A stretch of DNA of 54,416 nucleotides from Pseudonocardiales bacterium (GTDB lineage: Bacteria; Actinomycetota; Actinomycetes; Mycobacteriales; Pseudonocardiaceae), in the NCBI GenBank assembly GCA_003244055.1, contig QHBZ01000195.1:1-54416 (forward strand), read 5' to 3'. Numbering within the stretch: position 1 is the first letter of the stretch; the number at the start of each line of letters is the position of its first letter. Of the stretch, positions 17,221-25,228 are shown piece by piece. Position numbers and translations under genes: made by a program. The notes under the pieces were generated by a model that saw only the letters and a program-made list of their open reading frames with translations, made no database searches and was not told the DNA's origin.

Positions 17221-18660
17221 TCAGCCCCTTCGACGGACCGGGGTGCAGGCCAAGGCGGTGAATGAGGCCTTCAGTCGCTGCTGCAGGAAGGCGAACAGGT
17301 TCTTCGCGGCGGCCAGGTCCGGCGACGGTGCGGCGAGGGTGAGCGCCCGATCGAGACGTAGCCGCGCTAGGCCGACGCTGGCCAGGTCCGTGCAGTAGTT
17401 CTTCGCGGTATCGACCGCAGGGTCCAGCGGCGGCTGGTTGACGCCGGCCCGGTACAGGTTGGTCTTGGCCACGCTCGGCTTCCCGTTGACCTGCGCCATC
17501 GGATCATTGGGCGGGACGAGGGCCACTGGCTTTCGCTGGGAGGCCGCGGCCTGTAGCTCGTTCAGCGCCAGCGCTGGTGCTGGCGCCCCGCGTGCGGTGA
17601 GGTCGGGTGCGGTGAAGGGGGTGCAGCCCAGTGCCGGGTTGATGAAGTCGGTCAACAGCCGGTTGTCGCTGGCGTTCTGGAGGACGGTGCGTACGGGCAG
17701 CGCCGCAACGTTCGCCGCAGTGTCCTGGGCGGTGCGCCCATTGGGCAGCGCCAGGTAGCGCGTGGTGAGGTTGTCGCTCTGGTCCTGGTCGATTACCGAG
17801 AAGTCACGGGCAGTCGGGCAGGGCTGGCCGTCGCGAGCCATGCCGACGGGTGGCACCTTCAGCTTGCCAGCGCCGATCGCGGCGTTGGCCGCGCGGAAGA
17901 ACTCGGGCGCGCCACAGTAGGCGAACTGCCCGAACGGCGATCCGCGCAACCCATTGACGCAACCGGCCGTGGCGCCATCCAGGGTCAAGGTGGTGCCCTG
18001 GAAACCGAACCACACTGCGACTACGGAACCCGTGGGTAGCCTCGGCACGATCGGCGCCGCCGCGGGTTGGGTTCCCCGGTCCACAACCAGCGGCCGGTAG
18101 ATGGCCAACTTTCCCGTCGGTGGATCGATGATCGCGGCCTCGACGAACGCGGACTGGTTGTCGTTGGCCTCGTGGCACGGGCCGTTGCGGCGATTTGTCG
18201 ATACCAGCTCGTAGGGTGTGGCGAGGCCCTGCGCGGTCAGTGGCGCTGACGGAACGATCAGCGTGCAGTTCGGGTTGGCCGCCTTGCCGTTCCCACCGTT
18301 CTGGGCGGCTTGCTGCCTGCTGTGGCTCTCATTGTCTCGTCCTCGACGGCCCCCACCCGGGTCCGGATTCGGATCTGCCGGGTCCGGGTCCGCGTCCTCG
18401 GCCCGCGCAGCGGTCGCATCGTCCATCGGGGTCACGGTCTGAGGGGCCGCGGCATGGCCCGCCGGCACTGTGACGCTCACCGGTGCCGCGGCGTTGGTCG
18501 CGCCGTCCTTCAACGACACCGCCTTCGTAAGCCCATCCTTCGCCGGTGCAACCAGATCAGCACCCGCCTGAGCCGGCCACGGCGCGATCATCGCCATCGG
18601 CAGCACGACCGCGACGGCGGATAGACTCCAGCGGACCATGCGTGGTGTGCGGGGAGTCAC
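17221..18660 (-). CDS. Secreted protein of unknown function
   Basis: The GTG at 18660 follows AGAGGTGG and gives 479 residues with a signal peptide (MVRWSLSAVAVVLPMAMIAPW, cleavage near AQA-GA). A polar disordered stretch rich in Asp, Pro, Arg, Gly and Asn (about 60-135) precedes a conserved-looking domain (about 140-470) with at least eight cysteines (for example NPNCTLIV, GPCHEAND, GCVNGL, AYCGAPEFF, GCTPF, NYCTD, LACTP), suggesting disulfides outside the cell. No transmembrane anchor or catalytic motif is recognised. A perfect 15-bp palindrome lies 33 nt upstream of the start. Confidence 0.72.
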   Translation of the reverse strand: MTPRTPRMVRWSLSAVAVVLPMAMIAPWPAQAGADLVAPAKDGLTKAVSLKDGATNAAAPVSVTVPAGHAAAPQTVTPMDDATAARAEDADPDPADPNPDPGGGRRGRDNESHSRQQAAQNGGNGKAANPNCTLIVPSAPLTAQGLATPYELVSTNRRNGPCHEANDNQSAFVEAAIIDPPTGKLAIYRPLVVDRGTQPAAAPIVPRLPTGSVVAVWFGFQGTTLTLDGATAGCVNGLRGSPFGQFAYCGAPEFFRAANAAIGAGKLKVPPVGMARDGQPCPTARDFSVIDQDQSDNLTTRYLALPNGRTAQDTAANVAALPVRTVLQNASDNRLLTDFINPALGCTPFTAPDLTARGAPAPALALNELQAAASQRKPVALVPPNDPMAQVNGKPSVAKTNLYRAGVNQPPLDPAVDTAKNYCTDLASVGLARLRLDRALTLAAPSPDLAAAKNLFAFLQQRLKASFTALACTPVRRRG

Positions 18661-18692
18661 CAACGCCACCTCTCTCGAGATAGGGAGCAGGG

Positions 18693-18727
18693 CAGTGATC
18701 ACCAGTGGACCGCACTGGTGATCACTG
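18693..18727. promoter_or_regulatory. Perfect 15-bp palindrome, likely operator, upstream of the secreted-protein gene
   Basis: CAGTGATCACCAGTG (18693-18707) is followed after 5 nt by its exact reverse complement (18713-18727). Its position, 33 nt before the GTG at 18660, suits a dimeric repressor site or a leader-RNA hairpin. No regulator gene adjoins it. Confidence 0.55.
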
Positions 18728-19190
18728 ACTTCCGGCAGTGGGCGCCCGCCAGCGCACGGCGGCGCGACCCGCGCAGCCGGGCTGTACGGCAGGGTCATCA
18801 CGGGTAGGGATGGTTGGCGCCGGGTGAAACCGCGGTGACCACTGTCGCCGCGGCGGACCATACGACGCGCCGTAGCGAGCAGGCGCAGACCTGAGAGCTC
18901 CCGGCACCCGACAGCGCCCACGGGTACGGTGTCCGCGACGAAGAGCTGCGCCTTAGTCCAAATGCTCGCAGCGTTACCGCCGTTTGCTGTGCACCGTCCT
19001 CAGGAACGCCGCTCGTCGGCGCCTACCGACCACCGACCGAACGATCGCCGCCGGCATGGGTACGTTCCGCGTCCGAGGAGTCCCGCCACCAACCCGCCGT
19101 CAGACGTGCTAGTGGGCGGTGACCACGTGTGGTCACCGCCCACTATTCGCCCCCAATCCTCGGCTACCAACGGAGGACCGAGAAGCACAT
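18728..19190. other. Intergenic region without a gene
   Basis: I find no frame with a ribosome site and sensible product here. It holds the upstream region of the secreted-protein gene and, at 19110-19145, a large palindrome that probably ends the small-membrane-protein cluster. Confidence 0.5.
19110..19145 (-). terminator. Perfect 17-bp palindrome downstream of the small membrane protein cluster
   Basis: Bases 19110-19126 and 19129-19145 are exact reverse complements around a 2-nt centre (TAGTGGGCGGTGACCAC on the left). It begins 46 nt after the last stop of the minus-strand cluster at 19191, so transcription termination is the likeliest role. The near-zero loop would also suit a protein-binding palindrome. 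Confidence 0.5.
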
Positions 19191-19382
19191 TTAATGGTGA
19201 CGGCCGCGAATACCTACTGTGTCCATCATACGGGAGCGACGCCGACCCGAAGCGGGCACGTTCGTGTGCCCGTTAACCGGAGCTGGAACTGGAGGTGCCA
19301 GCTTGGCGGCGATGAAGAGGAAGAACGCCAAAACACCGATCAATGCCCCGATGATGACTACGGTCAGGAGGATAAGAGTCAC
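19191..19382 (-). CDS. Small membrane protein, last gene of the tiny-gene cluster
   Basis: A GTG at 19382, only 3 nt after the preceding stop, follows AAAGGG. The 63-residue product is one hydrophobic helix (LILLTVVIIGALIGVLAFFLFIAA, residues 3-26) with a proline-rich linker (PPVPAPVNG) and a basic tail (RRRSR). No family is recognised. Tight spacing argues for co-translation with the upstream small membrane proteins. Confidence 0.6.
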   Translation of the reverse strand: MTLILLTVVIIGALIGVLAFFLFIAAKLAPPVPAPVNGHTNVPASGRRRSRMMDTVGIRGRHH

Positions 19383-19385
19383 ATT

Positions 19386-19718
19386 CTAGCCCTTTCCACC
19401 CGGCGCACCAGAACCAGTCAGAACCCTGGTCAGGAACAGGTGATGCTGCAGACCCTCTGCCAGTACCGCGTCGACCCTGTCAGCCGTAACAGGAATAAGG
19501 GCGCAATTGGCGGTATTCTCCGAGATGGCCCTTAGGGTGTCCCGCACTCCCCCTACGCCGCGGTCGATTGACCTCACCATCGACACGAGGGAACTCAACA
19601 ACAGGGTCACCACGATCAAGACGACGAGTCCCATGGCGATCGCGATCCACCAGAAGGTTACCTCTTCTGGCGCATAGCCATCAAGCGCGCCCGCATACCC
19701 CAACATAAATGGCGGCAT
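19386..19718 (-). CDS. Small membrane protein with helical tail
   Basis: The 110-residue product has one strong transmembrane helix (WIAIAMGLVVLIVVTLLLSSL, about 24-44). The tail RSIDRGVGGVRDTLRAISENTANCALIPVTADRVDAVLAEG is predicted helical. The pattern of regularly spaced hydrophobics with an NTAN-like break recalls the tail of the neighbouring 94-residue protein (YRNTLPLADL), so the two may be distant paralogues. It starts 2 nt after the upstream stop. Function is unknown. Confidence 0.62.
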   Translation of the reverse strand: MPPFMLGYAGALDGYAPEEVTFWWIAIAMGLVVLIVVTLLLSSLVSMVRSIDRGVGGVRDTLRAISENTANCALIPVTADRVDAVLAEGLQHHLFLTRVLTGSGAPGGKG

Positions 19719-19720
19719 CG

Positions 19721-20005
19721 CTAACCCCCCAGCCGCCCACGCCCGCGTTCCAGACCGCCGAGTATCACCTCAGCGTGGTCGATCGTCTGTCGCAGGTCCG
19801 CCAACGGTAGCGTGTTTCGATATGACTGCTGCAGCGCAGCATTGATCTGGGGCGCTTGACGGGCGATCCGAGCGGCAAGAACGAGGATCGGGGCCACCAG
19901 CGCGACCACCACCGTGATCAACACGACAGCGATCGCGAAACCCAGATACCAGCCGAACAGATGCGCTTCAGCGGGCCCGGGCGCCGGTGCCGCAAGAAAT
20001 ATCAT
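19721..20005 (-). CDS. Small membrane protein with helical tail
   Basis: ATG 20005 follows a strong AAAGGAGG site, giving 94 residues. A short Ala/Pro start leads to a transmembrane helix (YLGFAIAVVLITVVVALVAPILVL, about 19-42). The tail ARIARQAPQINAALQQSYRNT, followed by LPLADLRQTIDHAEVILGGLERG, is helical and possibly coiled. Such short membrane-plus-helix proteins suggest assembly with their neighbours in a membrane complex (inference). Confidence 0.64.
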   Translation of the reverse strand: MIFLAAPAPGPAEAHLFGWYLGFAIAVVLITVVVALVAPILVLAARIARQAPQINAALQQSYRNTLPLADLRQTIDHAEVILGGLERGRGRLGG

Positions 20006-20061
20006 CCCGCTGCCCTCCTTTCGGTAGCAGTTTTCTTGTTGTTGGTCCTGGATCACAAGAA

Positions 20062-20241
20062 CTATCGGTCATTTGTCCTCGTCACGCAAGTAGTCTCCAG
20101 GTAGCCCAACAGCGTCTGGGTCGCCTTCTGGACGTTGTGGGCCTCCTTCAGGTGGTCCGCGGCCTGCCGCATCAGAGCGTCCTTGTCGGACGCGACGAAC
20201 TGCGAAGCGCATTCCTGGTGACCGCAGTTGAACTCGTACAT
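20062..20241 (-). CDS. DUF1059 family small protein
   Basis: A 59-residue frame starts at ATG 20241 behind AAAGGGG. It reads MYEFNCGHQECASQFVASDK and continues DALMRQAADHLKEAHNVQ. This is the DUF1059 pattern: a short strand, two cysteines with the C-G-x-x-x-C arrangement, a VASDKDxLxxxAxxHxxxxH helix. Family members are predicted small metal-binding proteins, and the Cys and His residues here (CGHQEC, DHLKEAH) fit that. It lies within the small membrane protein cluster on the same strand, which suggests a soluble partner or metal sensor; that role is inferred. Confidence 0.8.
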   Translation of the reverse strand: MYEFNCGHQECASQFVASDKDALMRQAADHLKEAHNVQKATQTLLGYLETTCVTRTNDR

Positions 20242-20294
20242 ATCGTGCCCCTTTATCTGATTCCGACTCCGACCTTATCGATCGTTGCCGGGTC

Positions 20295-20522
20295 TTAAAC
20301 TTGTTCTGCCATGGATCGAACCGGCCCGAGGGTGGCGTTGAGCGAAGGCAAAACCTCCGGAACCGTCCTCGTCTGGTACGCGATAGCATTGACTCCTACG
20401 ATGATTGCCCCAAGTGTCCAGGCAACGTGCTTCAGTTGGGAAATAACCGTCAACAGCGAGATTCCCACAACGGCCACGACCAGCGCGACGGCCAGCAGTG
20501 TGACCCACGCAGCTGCGGGCAT
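20295..20522 (-). CDS. Small two-helix membrane protein, cluster member
   Basis: The 75-residue product starts at ATG 20522 after an excellent AGGAGGT site. Residues 4-27 (AAWVTLLAVALVVAVVGISLLTVI) form a transmembrane helix, and 35-50 (WTLGAIIVGVNAIAYQ) may form a second. The tail (TRTVPEVLPSLNATLGPVRSM) is similar in style to those of its neighbours. It lies 53 nt upstream of the DUF1059 gene. No family is recognised. Confidence 0.62.
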   Translation of the reverse strand: MPAAAWVTLLAVALVVAVVGISLLTVISQLKHVAWTLGAIIVGVNAIAYQTRTVPEVLPSLNATLGPVRSMAEQV

Positions 20523-20558
20523 GGCTACCTCCTGTCCTCGTTCGAAACCTCGGGTCCG

Positions 20559-20654
20559 CTAGACGCCCAATGCGCCCAGCAGATGACCGACGCGTTTCAC
20601 GTAGCGGGTCGCGCCGATGGAGACCTCCTTCACCGTGCTGTCCGTCTCAGCCAA
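20559..20654 (-). CDS. Possible 31-residue peptide gene
   Basis: A TTG at 20654, overlapping the end of the preceding tiny frame, opens 31 codons beginning LAETDSTVKEVSIGATRYVK (TTG read as Met) and continuing RVGHLLGALGV. The segment VKEVSIGATRYVKRVGHLL would be an amphipathic helix. It ends 37 nt before the 75-residue membrane protein gene. Evidence is limited to arrangement and composition. Confidence 0.3.
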   Translation of the reverse strand: MAETDSTVKEVSIGATRYVKRVGHLLGALGV

Positions 20655-20724
20655 TTAGGGCCGGGACATTGTCGAGATCTCCCGTCAGGATGACGCCGTT
20701 GGTCAGGCAAAGATAGATCGCCAT
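20647..20724 (-). CDS. Possible 25-residue peptide gene at the head of the cluster
   Basis: ATG 20724 lies about 9 nt after GAAGGG and opens 25 codons: MAIYLCLTNGVILTGDLDNV followed by PALIG. Its stop overlaps the TTG of the next small frame. It is too short to judge by codon bias, but spacing and strand match the rest of the cluster. Confidence 0.28.
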   Translation of the reverse strand: MAIYLCLTNGVILTGDLDNVPALIG

Positions 20725-20941
20725 CGTCTGTGGCCCTTCGCTCCCGTGCCGGCGTCTCGTGGGGTCGCCCGCTCCCCGCGTCGATGCTCCTGTGACGCAG
20801 AGCACTAGTCCACAGGGATTAGCTAGACGGTGTCAAGAGGATCTTCCCACCCCCGGCTGGGGCCAGATCTGGCGCCGATGCCCCAGGCAGCGCCCGTGTG
20901 TTGATAGTTGTTTTACAGTTCGAGTTGGGAGAGGATGAGGC

Positions 20942-21442
20942 ATGGCTACCGCGCCTCCGTTGATCCTCCAAGCGGGCGACCACGCTCGCCTGCTGGCGTT
21001 GGTCCGGTCGCCGTCGGCGCGGCCCAGTCTGGTGCAGCGAGCGCGGATAGTGCTGATGTCCGCGGAGGGTCTGACGAACACCGACATCGCTCGCAGGACC
21101 GGAGCCACCCGCCCGACAGTGATAAGCTGGCGCAACCGCTATGCCGCCGCCGGAATCCGAGCGCTGGGCGACCTTCCCCGCTCGGGCCGACCACCGGTTG
21201 TCGATGAGCTCGAGGTGGTAGCCACCACGCTCGCTGACGGCGGGCGCCCACCAGCCCATTTGGGGGCCAGCCATTGGTCGTCGCGGCTGCTGGGTCAACA
21301 GCTCGGCATCTCGTTCGCCACGGTCGCCCGGATCTGGCGGAAGTGGGGCATCCAGCCGGAGCACGTCGAGACGTTCACCCTCGCCGCCGACCTCACCCAC
21401 CAAACCCAGGCCCGCGACCTCAGTGGGCCCTACCTCAACTCT
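20942..21442 (+). pseudogene. Truncated IS630-type transposase (N-terminal helix-turn-helix part)
   Basis: From ATG 20942 the frame carries the DNA-binding half of an IS630/Tc1 transposase: ARIVLMSAEGLTNTDIARRTGATRPTVISWRNRYAAAGI (first HTH), LGDLPRSGRPPVV, then LLGQQLGISFATVARIWRKWGIQPEHVETFTLAADL (second HTH). In full-length elements this leads into a DDE catalytic domain. Here similarity stops after SGPYLNS (about 21442) and the frame runs to 21751 with unrelated sequence. The catalytic domain is missing, so it cannot be an active transposase. No clear terminal repeats were found. Confidence 0.8.
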
Positions 21443-21859
21443 GCCGCAGTGCGCAACCTTATCAACGCCATCGGCTCTCTTGCCAACGGCCGGCAGGACC
21501 ATCAAGAGACAGCTGGACCGACCGGTCCCGGCGCGAACGCAACCGACAGCGTCAGGACGGGCTCCGACCGTCAAGTGACTTCCGACACACGGGATGACCC
21601 ACACAGGAGATCTTCACGTTTGGGGGAAAATGGTGCGCAACCGGACCCAGATCAGTCTGCCGGCCGGCCCCGAGACACGAAATCGGTGCGGGCGGAGTTC
21701 CACGGGGCCAGAGGCCGGCGGACCGTACCGACCCACAGACCAGTCGACTAGCGCGGCTCGACGCGCACTCATCCTGTTTAGCCGGCGCCGGCTAAACGCG
21801 GGGGTCTCGCCCCGCCCCGCCGACGCTGGTGCGCCGAGCGCGGTCGCGGCCTGACGGTC
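21443..21859. other. Non-coding stretch between the IS remnant and the HAD gene
   Basis: The open frames here have no recognisable family and no convincing starts. The only clear structure is a perfect 22-bp palindrome at 21776-21797. Confidence 0.45.
21776..21797. repeat. Perfect 22-bp palindrome
   Basis: GTTTAGCCGGC is followed directly by its reverse complement. It has no loop, so an operator or a recombination or IS target site is more likely than a terminator. It lies 62 nt before the HAD hydrolase start. Confidence 0.45.
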
Positions 21860-22621
21860 ATGTCGATCGAGCGAGTGCACCCGCTGCGAGCGGTCATCTT
21901 CGACGTGGACGGGACACTCGCCGACACCGAGCGAGACGGTCATCGGGTGGCGTTCAACGCGGCCTTCGAGGCGGCCGGTCTGAACTACCGGTGGAGCGTC
22001 GAGGAATACGGCGAGCTACTCGCCACAACCGGTGGACGCCGGCGAATCGAAGGCTACCTCCAAACCAGAGGGCACTCCGCGCCCGAGGCGGCCGCACTGG
22101 CCGCGACGCTGCACGCAGACAAGACGCATCGATTCGTCGCGCTGGTTCGCACCGGCGCGATGCAGGCGCGGCCGGGCGCGGCCGAGTTGATCGATGCACT
22201 GCGCGGCGAGGGGGTGGCCGTCGCGGTCGCGACCACCGGCACCGGCGACTGGGTGTTGCCGCTGCTCGACCTGCTGTTCGGTATCGACGCATTTGACGTC
22301 GTCGTTACCGGGTCAGACGTTACTGACCTCAAGCCCGACCCGGCCGTCTATCTGGAGACTCTGGTTCGCCTGGACCTGACTGCCGCCGAGGCAGTGGCCA
22401 TCGAAGACTCGGCCAACGGCGTGCAAGCCGCCGTTTCAGCGGGGCTGCGGTGTGTGGCGGTGATCAACGGATACACCCGTGATCAAGACATGTCTGGTGC
22501 GGTAGCGGTGCTCGACGACCTGGCCCGCTCGGGTGGGGTCTCAGTACTCCGAGGCGATCCGCGATTGGCTAACGGGCTGACCGTCGCGGCATTGCGGCGC
22601 CTCGTCAGGGTCGTGGCGTAA
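21860..22621 (+). CDS. HAD superfamily hydrolase, CbbY/phosphoglucomutase-like subfamily
   Basis: The 253-residue protein has the HAD motifs. Motif I is FDVDGTLADTE (residues 14-24), with the nucleophile and acid/base aspartates. A helical cap follows. Motif II is VATTGTG (about 124-130). Motif III/IV is TDLKPDPAVY and IEDSANGVQAAVSAGL. The cap and EDSxxGV place it in the CbbY/beta-phosphoglucomutase-like group (sugar phosphates); the exact substrate cannot be read from sequence. The ribosome site is weak. Confidence 0.85.
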   Translation: MSIERVHPLRAVIFDVDGTLADTERDGHRVAFNAAFEAAGLNYRWSVEEYGELLATTGGRRRIEGYLQTRGHSAPEAAALAATLHADKTHRFVALVRTGAMQARPGAAELIDALRGEGVAVAVATTGTGDWVLPLLDLLFGIDAFDVVVTGSDVTDLKPDPAVYLETLVRLDLTAAEAVAIEDSANGVQAAVSAGLRCVAVINGYTRDQDMSGAVAVLDDLARSGGVSVLRGDPRLANGLTVAALRRLVRVVA

Positions 22622-22682
22622 CGTCGAACGGGCTAGCGATCGTTGGGAACCAGGTTTTCTGTGCGCGGGAGGTGCATCAGCG

Positions 22683-24035
22683 GTGTCCGGATCGGTTCGG
22701 GTGGCAGTGATCGGGTCCGGTCCTGCCGGACTGTACGCGGCCGATGAGCTGACCAAGCACGACGCGGTGTCAGTCGATGTCATAGATCGGCTGCCTTGCC
22801 CGTATGGGCTGTTGCGTTATGGGGTGGCGCCGGACCATCTGAAGATGAAGTCGCTGGAGATCACGCTGCGCAAGATCCTCCAGCGGCCCGGCGTGCGGTT
22901 CCTTGGCGGGATTGAGCTCGGTTCCGGTATCAGTGCGGCGGAGTTGCGGGAATATTACGACGCGGTGGTCTACGCAACCGGGTCGTCGGTGGACCGCCGC
23001 CTATCCATCCCTGGCGAAGACCTGCCGGGCAGCTTCTCCGCGACCGAATTCGTGGCCTGGTACTGCGGCCACCCTGATGCGGCGGTGGACGCGTTCACAT
23101 TGACTGCGCGCAGCGCGGTTGTGGTCGGGGTCGGCAACGTCGCGGTGGACGTCACACGCATTCTGGCGAAGACGGCGCGCGAGCTGGACGTCACCGACAT
23201 GCCCGACCACGTGCTTGAGGTACTCGATAAAAGCACTGTGCGCGATATCTATATGGTCGGCCGGCGCGGTCCGGCGCAGGCGAAGTTCACCACCAAGGAG
23301 CTGCGCGAGCTGGGTGAACTGGCTCACGCCGATGTGGTGGTGGACCCCGCTGAACTGGTACTCGATCAGGCCGGCAAGGAGCTGGTGGAAAACAACAAGG
23401 CCATCCGGCGCAACGTGGAGACACTGCAGGAATGGTCGACCCGGCCACAGCAGGGCCGGGCTCGGCGGATCCACCTGCGGTTCCTGCTCTCCCCGGTGGC
23501 GGTGCTCGGCACCGGGCGGGTGGAGGCCGTTCGGTGTGAGCGCAACGACCTGGACGGCTCCGGCAGCGTCATCGGCACCGGCAAGGCGGAGACCCTGCCC
23601 GCACAGTTGCTGCTGCGTTCAGTGGGCTACCGCGGGCTGCCGTTGCCCGGTATCCCGTTCGACGAGCGATCCGGGGTGATCCCGAACGTGGCGGGCCGGG
23701 TGCAGCGCAACGGTTCGGCCGGCACTGGCGAGTACGTCGTCGGCTGGATCAAGCGGGGACCCACCGGGGTGATCGGCACCAACAGGGGCGACGCCAAGGA
23801 AACCGTGGAGCAGCTGCTGCACGACCTCGACGCGCTGCCTCGCGCGCCCTACCGGGACCCCGACGCCATCATCGAGCGGCTCAACGAGCGGGGTGTCGGG
23901 GTGGTCAACTGGGCCGGCTGGGAGGCCATCGACGCTGCCGAGCTGGCGCTGGGGGTCGCGGCAGGACGTACCCGGATCAAAATCGCGGACCGGGCGGCGC
24001 TGCTCATCGCCGCAGCGAACGCCTTGCGCGGCTGA
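22683..24035 (+). CDS. fprA: Ferredoxin-NADP(+) reductase, FprA type
   Basis: A GTG at 22683 with GGGAGGTG upstream gives 450 residues, the normal FprA/adrenodoxin-reductase length. FAD-binding motif VAVIGSGPAGLYAADEL is at residues 6-22, CPYGLLRYGVAPDH at about 40-52 and the NADP-binding motif VVVGVGNVAVDVTRIL at about 145-160. The C-terminal FAD segment VGWIKRGPTGVIGTNRGDAKETV is typical. The enzyme moves electrons between NADPH and ferredoxin, often feeding cytochromes P450. It is convergent with the PHP gene. Confidence 0.93.
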   Translation: MSGSVRVAVIGSGPAGLYAADELTKHDAVSVDVIDRLPCPYGLLRYGVAPDHLKMKSLEITLRKILQRPGVRFLGGIELGSGISAAELREYYDAVVYATGSSVDRRLSIPGEDLPGSFSATEFVAWYCGHPDAAVDAFTLTARSAVVVGVGNVAVDVTRILAKTARELDVTDMPDHVLEVLDKSTVRDIYMVGRRGPAQAKFTTKELRELGELAHADVVVDPAELVLDQAGKELVENNKAIRRNVETLQEWSTRPQQGRARRIHLRFLLSPVAVLGTGRVEAVRCERNDLDGSGSVIGTGKAETLPAQLLLRSVGYRGLPLPGIPFDERSGVIPNVAGRVQRNGSAGTGEYVVGWIKRGPTGVIGTNRGDAKETVEQLLHDLDALPRAPYRDPDAIIERLNERGVGVVNWAGWEAIDAAELALGVAAGRTRIKIADRAALLIAAANALRG

Positions 24036-24042
24036 TCCGCGT

Positions 24043-25083
24043 TCACCCGTCCGCCCAGGCACACAGCTGGTCGGCGGACCACGTGTTCACCACCCGCTCG
24101 GCGACCACCGCGCACGCAGCGGCGCGCTCGCAACCGTAGGGCAGCCAGTCGAGCTGTCCGGGAGCGTGCGCGTCAGAGTCGATCGCCACCAGGCAGCCCG
24201 CCTGCACCGAGAGGCGCAGCAGCCGTTTCGGCGGGTCCAGCCTCTCGGGTCGGCAGTTGACCTCCACCGCGACGCCGTGCTCGGCGCAGGCTGCGAAGAC
24301 CGCATCGGCGTCGAACTGTGACTCGGCGCGCTGGCGAGAACCACCCACCAACCGGCCGGTGCAGTGCCCGAGCACGTCGACATGCGGGTTGGCGACTGCC
24401 CGGAGCATCCGCGCAGTCATCTCCGGGCCCGGCATCCGAAGCTTTGAGTGCACCGAGGCGACCACCACGTCTAGCCGTGCCAGTAACTCTTCGGATTGGT
24501 CCAGCGCACCGTCGGTGAGAATATCGACCTCGATCCCGGTGAGGATCCGGAACGGGGCCAGCGCCTCGTTGCACTCGGCGACGACCTCCAGCTGACGGCG
24601 TAACCGTGGCGCGGATAGCCCGTTGGCCACAGTGAGCCGCGGTGAATGGTCGGTCAGGACCAGGTATTCGTGCCCGAGCTCGCGGGCGGTGACCGCCATC
24701 TCCTCAATGGGTGAGCCGCCATCGGACCAATCAGAGTGAGTGTGGCAGTCGCCGATCAGCGCCGCCCGCAACGCCGCGCCGGCTTCGCTTGGACCGTCTG
24801 CGCCCGGCTCACCTGGCGACGTGGCGCCGGTGGCTTCCAGCCGGCGCAGGTATTCCGGCTGCTCCCCGGCGAGGGATTCGGTGACGCAGCGGGCAGTGAC
24901 CTCACCGACGCCGCTCAGCGCGGTCAGGGTACCGGCGCTGGCGCGCTGCGCCAGGTCGTCGCGGGCCGCGAGCACCGACGCAGCGGTCCGGAAGGCCCGA
25001 ACCCGGTAGGTCTGCGCGGCAGCGCGCTCGAGCAGGAAGGCGATCCGCCGTAGGTCCACGACCGGGTCCCTGGGTTGCGCCAC
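24043..25083 (-). CDS. PHP-domain phosphoesterase with N-terminal DNA-binding HhH region
   Basis: GTG 25083 follows GGAGGG, giving 346 residues. The N-terminal 90 residues (DLRRIAFLLERAAAQTYRVRAFRTAA, then LTALSGVGEVTARCV) form helix-hairpin-helix elements like those of family X DNA polymerases. The PHP domain follows with metal ligands: DCHTHSDWSDG, TDHSPRL, GIEVDIL, VASVHSKL, HCTGRL and DSDAHAPGQLDWL. This matches the C-terminal module of bacterial PolX with the polymerase core absent. A role in DNA repair or nucleic-acid phosphate hydrolysis is inferred. A GTG at 25110 is an alternative start. Confidence 0.88.
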   Translation of the reverse strand: MAQPRDPVVDLRRIAFLLERAAAQTYRVRAFRTAASVLAARDDLAQRASAGTLTALSGVGEVTARCVTESLAGEQPEYLRRLEATGATSPGEPGADGPSEAGAALRAALIGDCHTHSDWSDGGSPIEEMAVTARELGHEYLVLTDHSPRLTVANGLSAPRLRRQLEVVAECNEALAPFRILTGIEVDILTDGALDQSEELLARLDVVVASVHSKLRMPGPEMTARMLRAVANPHVDVLGHCTGRLVGGSRQRAESQFDADAVFAACAEHGVAVEVNCRPERLDPPKRLLRLSVQAGCLVAIDSDAHAPGQLDWLPYGCERAAACAVVAERVVNTWSADQLCAWADG

Positions 25084-25228
25084 GCCGGCCCTCCAGCCTC
25101 GTGAGTGCACAACGATGTCAGCTGTCAGGCTTCCCTGCCATTCGGCGTGCCCCGGATGGGTGGCTTCACGCTTCTGAGGGCGCTGGGGGACTACGGTGCG
25201 AAAGCGAACAGCTCAGAAAGGAGCCACC

